A stretch of DNA of 64,000 nt. Origin: Syntrophotaleaceae bacterium (GTDB taxonomy: Bacteria; Desulfobacterota; Desulfuromonadia; Desulfuromonadales; Syntrophotaleaceae). Position numbers and translations under genes: made by a program. The stretch is from NCBI GenBank assembly GCA_041390365.1, contig JAWKQB010000003.1:310001-374000 (forward strand), given 5' to 3'. The notes below the pieces were generated by a model that saw nothing but the letters and a program-made list of their open reading frames with translations, was not told the DNA's origin and did not search any database. This document shows, one piece after another, positions 33,118 to 42,785 of the stretch (positions within the stretch are counted from its first letter, which is position 1; each line of letters starts with the position of its first letter).

Positions 33118-34110
33118 CTATTCCATCTCGATCAGCGAATGATCTCCAACGTTCATCCGTCGGGGATTGCCCACCAGCCTTACCTCGTCCCCGAGAATGC
33201 TGCTCATCAGATTCATGCAGGACACCTGGCATTCGGCATTGATGATGGAATCCTTGATGATGCTCTCCTCGATCACTGTCCCGGCCGCTATCGAAACGTT
33301 GGGGCCGAGGATAGAGCCCCGTACTCGGGCTCCCTCGGCCAGGTGCACCGGTTCGATGATCACCGTATCGATGGTCTCCCCACCGCAATAATGCCTGTTC
33401 TGCAGCAGAAAGCGGTTGGTTTCAAGCAGGGTTTCCGGTTTGCCGCAATCCAGCCAGTCGTCGATTTCGGGAGCACGGAATTTCATCCCGTCCCGAATCA
33501 TGCGCATGAAGACCGAAGGCAGATAATATTCCCCTTTGACCGTCTCCCCGGCTCCAATGGTCCGGTCAAGATACTCCATGAACTTTCGCCCGTCCTTCAG
33601 ATAGTAGAGGCCGACCTGGGCCAGACGGGATACGGGGGTATCGGGCTTTTCCACCATGTCTACGATGAAACCGTCCTTGAGCACGTTGACTCCGAACCGC
33701 TGGTAATCCTCGACCTCCTTGGAATAGATCAGGCCGTCGGCTTCCCGGCAGAGCTCGGGAATGCGCCTCAAATCGGTTACGAAAATGGTATCGTTGAAAA
33801 CCACCAGGACATCGTCCCCCTCTTCGATGCGAGGTTTTGCCAATGCCACCGCATGGGCGGGACCGAGTCTTTCGTGCTGGACTACATAACTGCATTTCAG
33901 GTCGGGGAACTTCCGCTGCATGAATTGCTCGATCTGCTGGCCGTTATCGTCGGTAATAAAAACGAGTTCCTCCGCAGACAGGGTCAGCAGGCGTTCCACG
34001 ATATGTTCCAGCACGGTTTTTCCCGCAACCTGCACCAGCGACTTGGCCTTGGTATGGGTATGCGGACGAAGGCGGGTGCCCTTCCCCGCCACCGGCAGAA
34101 TCATTTTCAT
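33118..34110 (-). CDS. Sugar-phosphate nucleotidyltransferase with C-terminal hexapeptide repeats
   Basis: This 330-aa protein starts with the nucleotide-binding signature VAGKGTRLRPHTHTKAKSLV, a variant of GxGTRLRPLTxxxPKP typical of the glucose-1-phosphate thymidylyltransferase-like group that also carries a beta-helix. The Asp of VVFNDTIFV, VEKPDTPVSRLAQVGLYYL and DDWLDCGKPETLLETNRFLL follow in the expected order. From about 265, hexapeptide-like repeats (GARVRGSILGPNVSIAAGTVI, about 273-293) form a left-handed helix that may bind an acyl or acetyl substrate or mediate oligomers. It likely makes an NDP-sugar for cell-surface glycans. The ATG at 34110 follows AGGAGGAAA. The sugar is not predictable, and no glycan cluster surrounds it. 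Confidence 0.88.
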   Translation of the reverse strand: MKMILPVAGKGTRLRPHTHTKAKSLVQVAGKTVLEHIVERLLTLSAEELVFITDDNGQQIEQFMQRKFPDLKCSYVVQHERLGPAHAVALAKPRIEEGDDVLVVFNDTIFVTDLRRIPELCREADGLIYSKEVEDYQRFGVNVLKDGFIVDMVEKPDTPVSRLAQVGLYYLKDGRKFMEYLDRTIGAGETVKGEYYLPSVFMRMIRDGMKFRAPEIDDWLDCGKPETLLETNRFLLQNRHYCGGETIDTVIIEPVHLAEGARVRGSILGPNVSIAAGTVIEESIIKDSIINAECQVSCMNLMSSILGDEVRLVGNPRRMNVGDHSLIEME

Positions 34111-34319
34111 TTTTTCCTCCTGTCAAGGTTATTGTCAGATCGGATGCTATCCGGTAGCATGCATAGGAACGCCCGGGGTCTGCCCTGGCGCCTTCGAATG
34201 ATAGCTGCATTTTCCGCAGTTAACAACCGCTACTTGCCTGCATGACCTGATTTTGGGCGGGGAGGTTGGCCCGCGTCGCCGTTTTTCTTTGGCCCAAGCC
34301 CCTGCATAAGGACCTGAAT

Positions 34320-35204
34320 GTGAGAGACCATCTTGTTCGCGTTGTCACTGCTGACGGGGCACTTCGTGCCACTGCCGCCATTACCACCAATCTGGTGGAA
34401 GCCATCTGCAGCCGCCAGGGTACGGACGCCACCGGCACAGTGGCCCTCGGTCGACTGGTGACCGGCGCTGCCCTCATGGGAAGCCTGCTCAAGAACGATC
34501 AGCGGCTGGTGCTGATGGTCGAGGCCAATGGCCCTCTGCAGAAGCTCCATGCGGAAACCGATAGCGCCGGACATATCAGGGGATCGGTCAAAAATCCGGT
34601 TTCCGGGGTGCCTGTAGGCGCACGGGGGTTCGATGTGCCGGCCGCCGTGGGCAAGGCCGGTTTCCTCCATGTAATCAAGGACCTGGGGCTGAAGGAACCT
34701 TACCGCGGCATGGTCATGCTCTACAGCAGTGAGATTGCCGAGGATCTTGCCTACTATCTGACCACTTCCGAGCAGGTCCCCTCGACAGTCGCTCTCGGGG
34801 TGTTCGTGGAAGTGGATGGCCGGGTTTCAGCGGCCGGGGGGTTACTGGTCCAGGCCCTGCCGGCAGGCGAGGAATCGCTGGTCGCTCTGCTCGAACAGCG
34901 GCTCATCGCCCTGCCCCCCATTACCGCCCTGTTGCGGGAAGGTAAAGGGCCGCAGGAAATCCTGGAACAGCTCTTCACCGACATACCTCTTGGCAAAATG
35001 GAAAAAACCGACCTTTCCTTTCGCTGCTCCTGCAGCCGTGAGCAGATTCGCCGGGTGTTGAAGGCTTTGGGCCCAGACGAGTTGCGGGACATGATTGCCG
35101 AGGAGGAGGAGACCTTCGTGACCTGCGAATTCTGCATGGAAAAATACAACTTTCCCCGGCAGGAACTGGTCGAACTGCTCCATCAGTTGGACTCAACCAG
35201 GTAA
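34320..35204 (+). CDS. hslO: Redox-regulated chaperone Hsp33
   Basis: This protein of about 294 aa starts at a GTG at 34320, 7 nt after AAGGA; an upstream ATG frame at 34266 adds 18 unrelated residues. The N-terminal fold has RDHLVRVVTADGALRATA and TNLVEAICSRQGTDATGTVALGRL. The redox switch is at the C-terminus: the CxC of FRCSCSREQIRRVL (about residues 238-240) and the CxxC of TCEFCMEKYNF (about 271-274) bind zinc when reduced and form disulfides under oxidative stress, activating holdase function. It is divergent from the nucleotidyltransferase gene across about 210 bp. Nothing else in its surroundings relates to redox stress. Confidence 0.95.
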   Translation: MRDHLVRVVTADGALRATAAITTNLVEAICSRQGTDATGTVALGRLVTGAALMGSLLKNDQRLVLMVEANGPLQKLHAETDSAGHIRGSVKNPVSGVPVGARGFDVPAAVGKAGFLHVIKDLGLKEPYRGMVMLYSSEIAEDLAYYLTTSEQVPSTVALGVFVEVDGRVSAAGGLLVQALPAGEESLVALLEQRLIALPPITALLREGKGPQEILEQLFTDIPLGKMEKTDLSFRCSCSREQIRRVLKALGPDELRDMIAEEEETFVTCEFCMEKYNFPRQELVELLHQLDSTR

Positions 35205-35244
35205 GGGTCCCAGAGCAACCGACCCTCGCAAATTTTCGCGGGAA

Positions 35245-35622
35245 TCAGTGCCAGCGCACAAAGGGTTCGATGTCGTACCTTTCCCCGGCGTAGTCCCTTT
35301 CCTTGCCTTTCGGCCACCAGTGATAAACCTGGAAACCCTCCTGGTCAATGGGATTGCTCGACAGGGTGCTCTGGTCGGCCAGATCCATGGACTCGTAACG
35401 CATGATGACCGGTGCATCAGGAAACTGGTCGATCTCGATGATATCGTCCAGGTAGATTTCGTCCACATTATCAAAAGCGTCCGATTCGGAACGGATCGCC
35501 ATAAGCTTTCGGCGCAGGGCCTGGACGGCCTCTTCTGTATTTTCCGCCGAAAGCAGCACGGTAAAGTAGCCGTGTTTCGAGTGGTTATCCTCGTCAAAGG
35601 TGCAGTGAGCCAGGTATTTCAT
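35245..35622 (-). CDS. Conserved-looking 125-aa protein, function unknown
   Basis: The 125-residue protein is acidic and soluble, with no signal peptide. It begins MKYLAHCTFDEDNHSKHGYF, followed by a beta-alpha-beta pattern (FTVLLSAENTEEAVQALRRKL). It then has acidic strands VDEIYLDDIIEIDQF and ends with YHWWPKGKERDYAG. I do not recognise the family; the fold could be a small ferredoxin-like domain, judging from the strand-helix order. The ATG at 35622 follows AAAGGAGTAG, a good ribosome-binding site. It is convergent with hslO, with 40 bp between the stops, and lies downstream of ettA on the same strand after a terminator. Codon use looks like its neighbours, so it is likely real. Confidence 0.65.
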   Translation of the reverse strand: MKYLAHCTFDEDNHSKHGYFTVLLSAENTEEAVQALRRKLMAIRSESDAFDNVDEIYLDDIIEIDQFPDAPVIMRYESMDLADQSTLSSNPIDQEGFQVYHWWPKGKERDYAGERYDIEPFVRWH

Positions 35623-35802
35623 ATCGCTACTCCTTTCGGAAGGCCCCGTCCGAACTGGACGGAACCTGCTTTTCAGCTTAACCTTTGGAACAGTCCCGCC
35701 GGGGCAGGGACTCAGGAGACTCTCTTAACCGTTACCTTCAGAATGCCGCCCTGTCAATGCGGGAAAAAAACGAACTCCTGGCTGAAGGGCCGGCTGGAGC
35801 GG

Positions 35803-35850
35803 ACAATAAAAAAACCGGAGCCCTTAAGGAAAAAAGGCTCCGGTTTTCCT
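35803..35850 (-). terminator. Rho-independent terminator of ettA
   Basis: AAAACCGGAGCC (35811-35822) and GGCTCCGGTTTT (35836-35847) are perfect 12-bp complements. On the minus strand the stem is followed by TTTTTTTATTG. It lies 25 bp beyond the ettA stop. Confidence 0.8.
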
Positions 35851-35871
35851 TGATGATATTGTCCCGCTCGA

Positions 35872-37557
<1,686 letters not shown>

Positions 37558-37612
37558 GCAACCTGCTCCTTATGGAAAACTGATTTGGCAATAACACCTT
37601 GGCCAGTCGTTG

Positions 37613-37652
37613 TGTTGTCGTTGTCGTACTCGTAATCGTAATCGTACTCGCC
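37613..37652. repeat. Short simple repeat (GTCGT / TCGTAA units)
   Basis: Units of TCGT(A/T)CTCG and CGTAATCGTAATCGTA run across about 37613-37652, so both strands have a 6-bp period. The place is the spacer upstream of ettA. It is a low-complexity tract distinct in sequence from the family-B elements, though of similar flavour. Confidence 0.6.
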
Positions 37653-37710
37653 CAGAAAAAAGAGTTCGATCATGAACACTACCGCCTCACCGAATCGGAA
37701 AAAGCGGTTA

Positions 37711-37830
37711 TCAATTCGCGCTTCTCTGAATGGCTTCGCCCGCCTTCTCAAGGTCCTTGCCCACCCCTGCCATGGTATTGCAGGCGGTCAGGGCCAAACA
37801 CAAAAGCAGCAGAAAAACCCAGTTTTTCAT
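37711..37830 (-). CDS. Entericidin-like small lipoprotein
   Basis: This 39-aa protein starts at the ATG at 37830 behind the strong GGAGGAGAG. It reads as a lipoprotein: the signal MKNWVFLLLLCLALTAC contains the lipobox LTAC, with the lipidated Cys at residue 17. The mature part is NTMAGVGKDLEKAGEAIQRS, matching entericidin A/B peptides (a Cys-Asn-T start, then VGKDLEKAG). Entericidins are small bacteriolytic or stress-linked lipoproteins; the role outside enterics is uncertain. No antitoxin-type partner gene is adjacent, so it is an orphan here. It lies between yitT and the ettA upstream spacer, on the same strand as both. Confidence 0.8.
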   Translation of the reverse strand: MKNWVFLLLLCLALTACNTMAGVGKDLEKAGEAIQRSAN

Positions 37831-37965
37831 GGCGACTCTCCTCCAGAAGGAAACCATTGAATGGTGCCGGGGCCGCCTTTCCGCCCTCAACAACAAGGCG
37901 GCCTCGCTGACGGTCGTCAGAGAATAGGATCAAAGCCTTTGAATTTCAAGAGAAAAATAACGAGT

Positions 37966-38829
37966 TCAGTAGATCTTGCGACGTGAAAAAGTCGAGCCAA
38001 GCACCGTGAAGGTGTTCTCCACGATAAACATGGCATGGGGATCGGTGGTAAAAACGATCTCCTCCAGCCGCTTGAGCTGAATATTGTTGATAACCACCAT
38101 CAAAACTGTTCTCTGCAGCCGCCGATAGGCCCCAATAGCGGGCAGAAAGGTCGCACCGATCTTGAGATGCGTCATCACCTTGTCGGCGATTTTTTCCGGC
38201 TCGTCGGAGATGATCAGTGTCAGCTTGCGCTGGCTGAAAAGGGAGAGGCAGTAATCGACGGTGCTGGCGGTGATGAATACCGAGATCATCGAGGCGATCA
38301 CCAGATCGTTGTCCAGAAAAGCGAAACTGATGCTGAACAGCGTGCAGTTGAAGAAGAAAAAGAACTTGCCGATGCCGATGTTGAATTTCTGGTGGAGGAT
38401 AATCGCTGCGACATCCATTCCGCCGTTGGAACCGAGCGAGCGCAGAACCATGCCGGCTCCTGAGCCGATGATGACGCCGAAGGTCACCGCGGCATAGAGC
38501 TGGTTTTCCAGATGGATGCGAAAATCGATCAGCATGAAAAACAGGCTCAGGCAGAGCATGGCAAGAAAACTGTACCCGATAAAGCGCCGGGAAAGGTAGA
38601 TATAGCCGAGGACGAACATGGGAATGTTGAGCAGCAGGTAGAGAAAACCGCTGTTGAAAATTCCGGTAGTGTAGTATATCAGGGTGGCGACCCCGAACAG
38701 GCCGCCGGGTACGAACCCCTGGGGTTCTCCGAGGGCCTTGAAACCGATCGCCTGGATGAAGGTGCCGACCAGAATCAGTCCGCAGTTCCATGCGACCGAA
38801 AACCTGAAATGGGGACTGCTTTTTGGCAT
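37966..38829 (-). CDS. YitT family membrane protein
   Basis: This protein of about 287 aa starts at the ATG at 38829 behind CAGGAG; nine upstream codons in frame are dropped. The N-terminal DUF161 part has five or so membrane segments (WNCGLILVGTFIQAIGFKAL, GGLFGVATLIYYTTGIF, FLYLLLNIPMFVLGYIYLS) with the repeated Gly-rich hairpins GSGAGMVLRSLGSNGGMDV. The cytoplasmic C-terminal DUF2179 domain is at about 215-285 (LTLIISDEPEKIADKVMTHL, FTTDPHAMFIVENTFTVLG). The function is not firmly known. It is divergent from the small glycine-zipper membrane protein. Confidence 0.9.
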   Translation of the reverse strand: MPKSSPHFRFSVAWNCGLILVGTFIQAIGFKALGEPQGFVPGGLFGVATLIYYTTGIFNSGFLYLLLNIPMFVLGYIYLSRRFIGYSFLAMLCLSLFFMLIDFRIHLENQLYAAVTFGVIIGSGAGMVLRSLGSNGGMDVAAIILHQKFNIGIGKFFFFFNCTLFSISFAFLDNDLVIASMISVFITASTVDYCLSLFSQRKLTLIISDEPEKIADKVMTHLKIGATFLPAIGAYRRLQRTVLMVVINNIQLKRLEEIVFTTDPHAMFIVENTFTVLGSTFSRRKIY

Positions 38830-38915
38830 GCGTCGCTCCTGAAAAAACGTTTCCAAGAAAAAAACATATTTGCCGTGTACTTGTCAAATGCCTTGGTTTG
38901 ATGGAGAGGCCTGCC

Positions 38916-39080
38916 ATGATCAAACTTATCGTTGTGGTGATCGGTATCAGCTGCGGCGGAGCGCTGGGCTGGTGTATGGGTGCTTCCATCGGCATAATGA
39001 CCGGCTTTTTTCTTTCGGTTCTGGGCGCCTCCATCGGTCTCTTTCTGAGCCGGCAATACTGCCGCAACCACCTGGATTAA
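38916..39080 (+). CDS. Small glycine-zipper membrane protein, 54 aa
   Basis: The ATG at 38916 follows TGGAGAGG. The 54-aa product is almost entirely two hydrophobic segments: KLIVVVIGISCGGALGWCMG (residues 3-22) and SIGIMTGFFLSVLGASIGLF (about 25-44), with regularly spaced glycines (GGALGWCMGASIG) like a glycine zipper. A basic tail, SRQYCRNHLD, follows. It should be a bitopic or hairpin inner-membrane protein. No family name is recognised. It lies divergent to yitT with 86 bp between starts and 123 bp before the PfkB kinase gene on the same strand. The good translation signal and clean membrane pattern support it as real. Confidence 0.6.
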   Translation: MIKLIVVVIGISCGGALGWCMGASIGIMTGFFLSVLGASIGLFLSRQYCRNHLD

Positions 39081-39203
39081 GGTCTTTTCGCCAACCCGAT
39101 CAGTCCTTGTGCCTCTTCCTGCTAGCCCCGCCGCAGGGTCTTCGCCCAACATGCTGCAGGATGAACATGTAACTTCTCTTTTTTGTTTTCAAGGAGTCCG
39201 CCC

Positions 39204-40136
39204 ATGTATAACCTGATCTGCGGATCGCTGGCTTTCGACAACATCATGGTTTTCGGCGATCGTTTCAAGAATCACATTCTTCCCGACCAGGTGCACATCC
39301 TCAACGTCTGTTTTCTGGTGCCGGAAATGAGGAGGGAGTTTGGGGGCTGTGCCGGCAATATCGCCTATAATCTGCAACTGCTCGGCGACCGACCCCTGGC
39401 CATGGCCACGGTCGGGCAGGATTTCGGCCCCTATGCGCAATGGCTGGACAATTGCGGCATCGACCGGCGTTACATCAAGGCCATCGAAAACACTTTTACC
39501 GCCCAGGCCTTCATCACCACCGATCTGGACGACAACCAGATAACCGCCTTCCATCCCGGCGCCATGGGGTTCTCCCACCGCAACAGCATCCTAGATGCGG
39601 GTCAGATCACCCTCGGCATTATTTCCCCCGACGGACGGGAAGGTATGATCGAGCATGCCACCCAGATGACCGACGCCGGCATCCCTTTTATCTTCGATCC
39701 GGGGCAGGGGCTGCCCATGTTCGGCGGGGACGAGCTGATCCGCTTCATCGACCAGGCCGACTGGTTGACAGTCAATGATTACGAGTGGCAAATGATCCGG
39801 GAAAAAACCGGCTTGACGATTGAAGAGATGACAAAGCGACTGAAAGCCCTGATCATCACCCGGGGAGGCAAAGGATCGGTCATCCATACGGCCGGGGGCG
39901 AATATCTCATCCCCGCAGCCAGGCCGAAGGCCGTCAAGGATCCCACCGGCTGCGGCGACGCCTACCGGGCCGGGCTCATTTACGGCCTGAACCGGAAACT
40001 CGACTGGGAAACAACCGGCCGCATCGCCTCCCTCATGGGCGCCATCAAGATCGAACATTGGGGCACCCAGAACCACAGCTTTACCATGGAGGAGTTCCGT
40101 GCCCGGTTTCAGGAGTCATTCGGACAGGATTTTTGA
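39204..40136 (+). CDS. PfkB family carbohydrate/nucleoside kinase (adenosine kinase-like)
   Basis: This protein of about 310 aa starts at the ATG at 39204 behind CAAGGAG. Ribokinase-fold landmarks are YNLICGSLAFDNIM at the N-terminus, RREFGGCAGNIAYNLQLLG (the lid and substrate Gly-Gly region, about 45-63) and FDPGQGLPMFGGDEL. ITRGGKGSVIHTAGG follows, and the anion-hole/catalytic motif DPTGCGDAYRAGLIYGL (about residues 250-266) carries the catalytic Asp. The GCGDAYRAG variant is typical of a PfkB subgroup annotated as adenosine kinase in Desulfuromonadales; a different sugar or nucleoside cannot be excluded. It is monocistronic. A CNT-family nucleoside transporter is encoded 8 kb away. Confidence 0.85.
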   Translation: MYNLICGSLAFDNIMVFGDRFKNHILPDQVHILNVCFLVPEMRREFGGCAGNIAYNLQLLGDRPLAMATVGQDFGPYAQWLDNCGIDRRYIKAIENTFTAQAFITTDLDDNQITAFHPGAMGFSHRNSILDAGQITLGIISPDGREGMIEHATQMTDAGIPFIFDPGQGLPMFGGDELIRFIDQADWLTVNDYEWQMIREKTGLTIEEMTKRLKALIITRGGKGSVIHTAGGEYLIPAARPKAVKDPTGCGDAYRAGLIYGLNRKLDWETTGRIASLMGAIKIEHWGTQNHSFTMEEFRARFQESFGQDF

Positions 40137-40242
40137 GCGAAACAGGCGGAAGGCCTGGCCTGCCCTGACAATTCGGCGGGATTCTGCCGAGAGGCGGGTT
40201 TTGAGAGGGCGGACCGGTCAGAGGAAACCACAAACGGCTGCG

Positions 40243-40707
40243 TCAATGTTGTGAAAACGTTTGTCCTGGATCTGCTTCGCTCAGAACCACGAACCAGATG
40301 TGGTTGAAAATCAGCCAGCGATAAAAGGGAGCGATCTCGAGAAAGGCTGCTTCGCTGAGAGAGGATTCGAGGACCTCCATCCAACTGTCCAGTTGAACCA
40401 TCCAATAATCCTCATGAAATCCGTGAGACCGGTAGGCCCGGAACACCCAGAGCACGGTCTCGACCAGAACTTCCGGGCTGTAGGAGGTGAAGAGGGATGA
40501 GAAAAAGCGCGCATGGTTGCGATGATTGTCCTGCATCATCTCCAGATTTCCGGGGCCGATCAGCGCGTCGAGATCTTTCCTCCGGCTCAGAATGGCGTTG
40601 ATTCGAGCCGCCATCTCCTCCCGTACGGCTTCATATTCCTTCGCGGCCTCCAGGGAAGGCTGTTGCAGCTTTCCCGCCGATCGGATCAATTCCCCCTTCT
40701 TCAGCAT
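40243..40707 (-). CDS. Helical protein of 154 aa in a B12/kinase operon, function unknown
   Basis: The protein is predicted to be all-helical and soluble, with a His- and Trp-rich core. After a charged helix (residues 15-45, EAAKEYEAVREEMAARINAI), it has QDNHRNHARFFSSLFTSY, ETVLWVFRAYRSHGFHEDYW and FYRWLIFNHIWFVVLSE. The arrangement of His and aromatic residues resembles heme- or tetrapyrrole-binding bundles, but this is only an impression and no family is recognised. Its ATG overlaps the end of the kinase gene (ATGCTGA), so translation is coupled, and it is the third gene of a B12 sensor-kinase-helical protein operon. It could be a kinase partner, an output module or a second sensor. Confidence 0.75.
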   Translation of the reverse strand: MLKKGELIRSAGKLQQPSLEAAKEYEAVREEMAARINAILSRRKDLDALIGPGNLEMMQDNHRNHARFFSSLFTSYSPEVLVETVLWVFRAYRSHGFHEDYWMVQLDSWMEVLESSLSEAAFLEIAPFYRWLIFNHIWFVVLSEADPGQTFSQH

Positions 40708-41825
40708 GGTCCCTCACAGCAAAGCCAGGGCAACTGGCAGTGAAAGGTTGAACCCGCTCCCGCCGCACTTTCAACCCAGACCTGTCCCCTCATGGAGGTC
40801 GCGATCTTTTTGGTTATGGCCAGGCCGAGGCCGGTACTTTTCTCTCCGTCGGTACTTCTGACGCTGATATTGGGGAAGGGGTGAAAAAGGCGGGCCTGCT
40901 CTTCGACCGGAATCCCCGGCCCCTGGTCGCTCACGGAGAGGTTCAGCTTGTCCTCCTCCCTGCCCGCAAATACGACGACGCGCGTTTGCCGGGGAGAAAA
41001 CTTGATGGCATTGCTGATCAGGTTGTTCATGATCTGCCTGAGGCGGTGTTCGTCGAACAGGCTGATCTCATCCGGCAGCCGGGATTCCAAAACCAGCTCG
41101 ATCTCCTTTCGGGTCGCGAAGGGGCGGTTCACCGAGACGATGCGGAAAAGCAGGTCGGGAAGGTAGCCAGGCTCGTACTTCGGTTGCAGCTTGCCGGACT
41201 CCAGAGCGGAGATATCCAGCAGATCGTTGATCAGACTGAGCATGAACTGGCTCAGGTAGCGGATGTCGTTGAGAAAGCCGAGGTGTTCGCTTTTGAGCGC
41301 GCCTGCGGTGTCCGTCAACATGAACTCGCTGTATCCCATGATGGCGGTCAGGGGGTTGCGCAGGTCGTGGGCGGCCATGCCGAGAAAATGGTTTTTGAGT
41401 TCGTTGAGCCTTTCCAGTTCCGCCGTCTTCTTGTGCAGTTCCCGGGTCAGATTATGCAGTTCATTGTTGCTGCGAACCAGTTCGGTGCGAAGCATTTCGA
41501 TCTCGTCGCTGTTGATTTCGCCGACCGCGTAAAACCCCTTGGAATGGGGGAGAAATTGCACATGAAAGGTCTGGGGGAGTCCGTCGTTTCGCGGCAGGTT
41601 GAGCAGGAAACGGTCGCCCGAATGAAAACAGCCTGCAAAATCGAAATCGCCGCTGAAGTCGAGGAAAACCTCCGAGACATGCCTGCCGCTCGGATCGCCC
41701 CCCAGGAAACTGCTGGTGAACGCATTCGCCTGGCGTATGGCCCCCCCGGGATCGAGGTCGAGCAAAAGGACTTTGGCCTGTTGGTCCAGATACGAACAGA
41801 TAACTTTTTCACACGACATGTCCAT
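40701..41825 (-). CDS. PAS-type sensor histidine kinase
   Basis: This soluble kinase of about 374 aa starts at the ATG at 41825, which overlaps the stop of the cobalamin-binding protein (TGATG). An N-terminal PAS-like domain (about 1-105: LLLDLDPGGAIRQANAFTSS and HVQFLPHSKGFYAVGEI) is followed by a coiled-coil (about 110-145). The HisKA box is FLGMAAHDLRNPLTAIMGYS. The catalytic domain has QIMNNLISNAIKFSPRQ, VSDQGPGIPVEEQARLFHPF and TGLGLAITKKIA. No receiver or response-regulator gene is adjacent. Coupling to a cobalamin-binding gene upstream and the helical gene downstream suggests that it reads the state of the B12 protein; no known partner regulator is visible in the window. Confidence 0.92.
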   Translation of the reverse strand: MDMSCEKVICSYLDQQAKVLLLDLDPGGAIRQANAFTSSFLGGDPSGRHVSEVFLDFSGDFDFAGCFHSGDRFLLNLPRNDGLPQTFHVQFLPHSKGFYAVGEINSDEIEMLRTELVRSNNELHNLTRELHKKTAELERLNELKNHFLGMAAHDLRNPLTAIMGYSEFMLTDTAGALKSEHLGFLNDIRYLSQFMLSLINDLLDISALESGKLQPKYEPGYLPDLLFRIVSVNRPFATRKEIELVLESRLPDEISLFDEHRLRQIMNNLISNAIKFSPRQTRVVVFAGREEDKLNLSVSDQGPGIPVEEQARLFHPFPNISVRSTDGEKSTGLGLAITKKIATSMRGQVWVESAAGAGSTFHCQLPWLCCEGPC

Positions 41826-42454
41826 CAACCCATCAGGTACTGCTCGAGATCGTCGAGGGTAGGGAAGAGTCTGACCCCCGGGTACTGTTCAACAGCCTCC
41901 CGACCGCCCCACCGAAAGGCCTGACCTCCCACTCTGATCTCTATCTGCGGAAACTCCTCCTGCAGGGCCTCTATGGTTTTGATCAATTGAGGCAGGTTGG
42001 AGTAGATGGACAGCGACAGACAGACCAGGTCGGGATGTTTTTCCCGAACCATGGCGAGCAGATCCGCAATCGGGGTATTGGCGCCGAGAAAGTAGCCGTC
42101 CCAGCCGTGGAGCTCCAGAATATCGGCCACCATCTTGCCGCCCACCTGGTGAAACTCATTGGCCGCGCAAGCGACTACCGACTTTTTCCCGCACCGGTCA
42201 CGGGAAAAAATCAGGGGTTGCACCATGCCCATGGCGGATTCGGTGATCGAGGTGGCAAGATGCTCCGAAGCCACCGAAATCCGATTGCCTTCCCACAACT
42301 CGCCCACCTCGTAAAGGGTGCCTTGAAACAGGTCCAGATAGAGAGTCTTGATGTCGATCCCGTCATCCAGAAGTTCTTTGACTGTTTGCAGACAGGCGGA
42401 ACGATTTCCCTTGATAAGATTGTCGAAATAATCCGCGTAAATTTCGGTTATCAT
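41825..42454 (-). CDS. Stand-alone cobalamin-binding protein with CarH-type W-x9-EH signature
   Basis: This protein of about 209 aa starts at the ATG at 42454 behind AGGAA; a GTG 24 bases earlier would add 8 residues. The N-terminal helical cap (about 5-80) contains W54-x9-E64-H65 in ELWEGNRISVASEHLATS, the signature that in CarH binds and shields the upper face of adenosylcobalamin and takes part in light response. The Rossmann B12 domain follows: VACAANEFHQVGGKMVADIL, with E100-x-H102-xx-G supplying the lower ligand His, then GWDGYFLGANTP and CLSLSIY. There is no DNA-binding domain, unlike CarH/LitR. It lies first in an operon with a histidine kinase and a helical protein. It is inferred to be a light- or B12-sensing input; corrinoid methyl carriers are the main alternative. 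Confidence 0.88.
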   Translation of the reverse strand: MITEIYADYFDNLIKGNRSACLQTVKELLDDGIDIKTLYLDLFQGTLYEVGELWEGNRISVASEHLATSITESAMGMVQPLIFSRDRCGKKSVVACAANEFHQVGGKMVADILELHGWDGYFLGANTPIADLLAMVREKHPDLVCLSLSIYSNLPQLIKTIEALQEEFPQIEIRVGGQAFRWGGREAVEQYPGVRLFPTLDDLEQYLMG

Positions 42455-42785
42455 GCAGAGGTTCCTGTTGCCCTTCACTGCATTGAATAGAAAAAAAGTC
42501 GTTATTTTCCAAAATATAACAGGCTATTAACTACTCTATCGAGTGGATACCGAGTATAACCTATCGACAAAATCCTTCTCAACCCCTATTTTGTTTCTCT
42601 CGAAGGGCAAATCTGGCTTTGATATGAATTCTGTGAGCTTCGGGTGCGACAGTCCGTCTTGAAGGTAGGCGACATGGAGAGCTGTTCATTGACAAAACTG
42701 AAGGGAGTTCGGATAATGGCAACCGGCCGCCAATGACCTTGTCAGGAACCGGACGAGCCTCACCCAATGAACCTTGGAGGTTGTG

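Noticed and set aside
31717..34245. Long plus-strand frame opposite DUF445 and the nucleotidyltransferase
   Set aside because: It spans two well-supported minus-strand genes and has no translation start signal; its protein has no recognisable pattern.
42540..42785. Fluoride riboswitch upstream of crcB
   Set aside because: Only partial resemblance (an AACT-GAAGGG-AGTT hairpin followed by TAATGGC); the pairing partners of the pseudoknot and the first stem are missing, so the consensus is not met.
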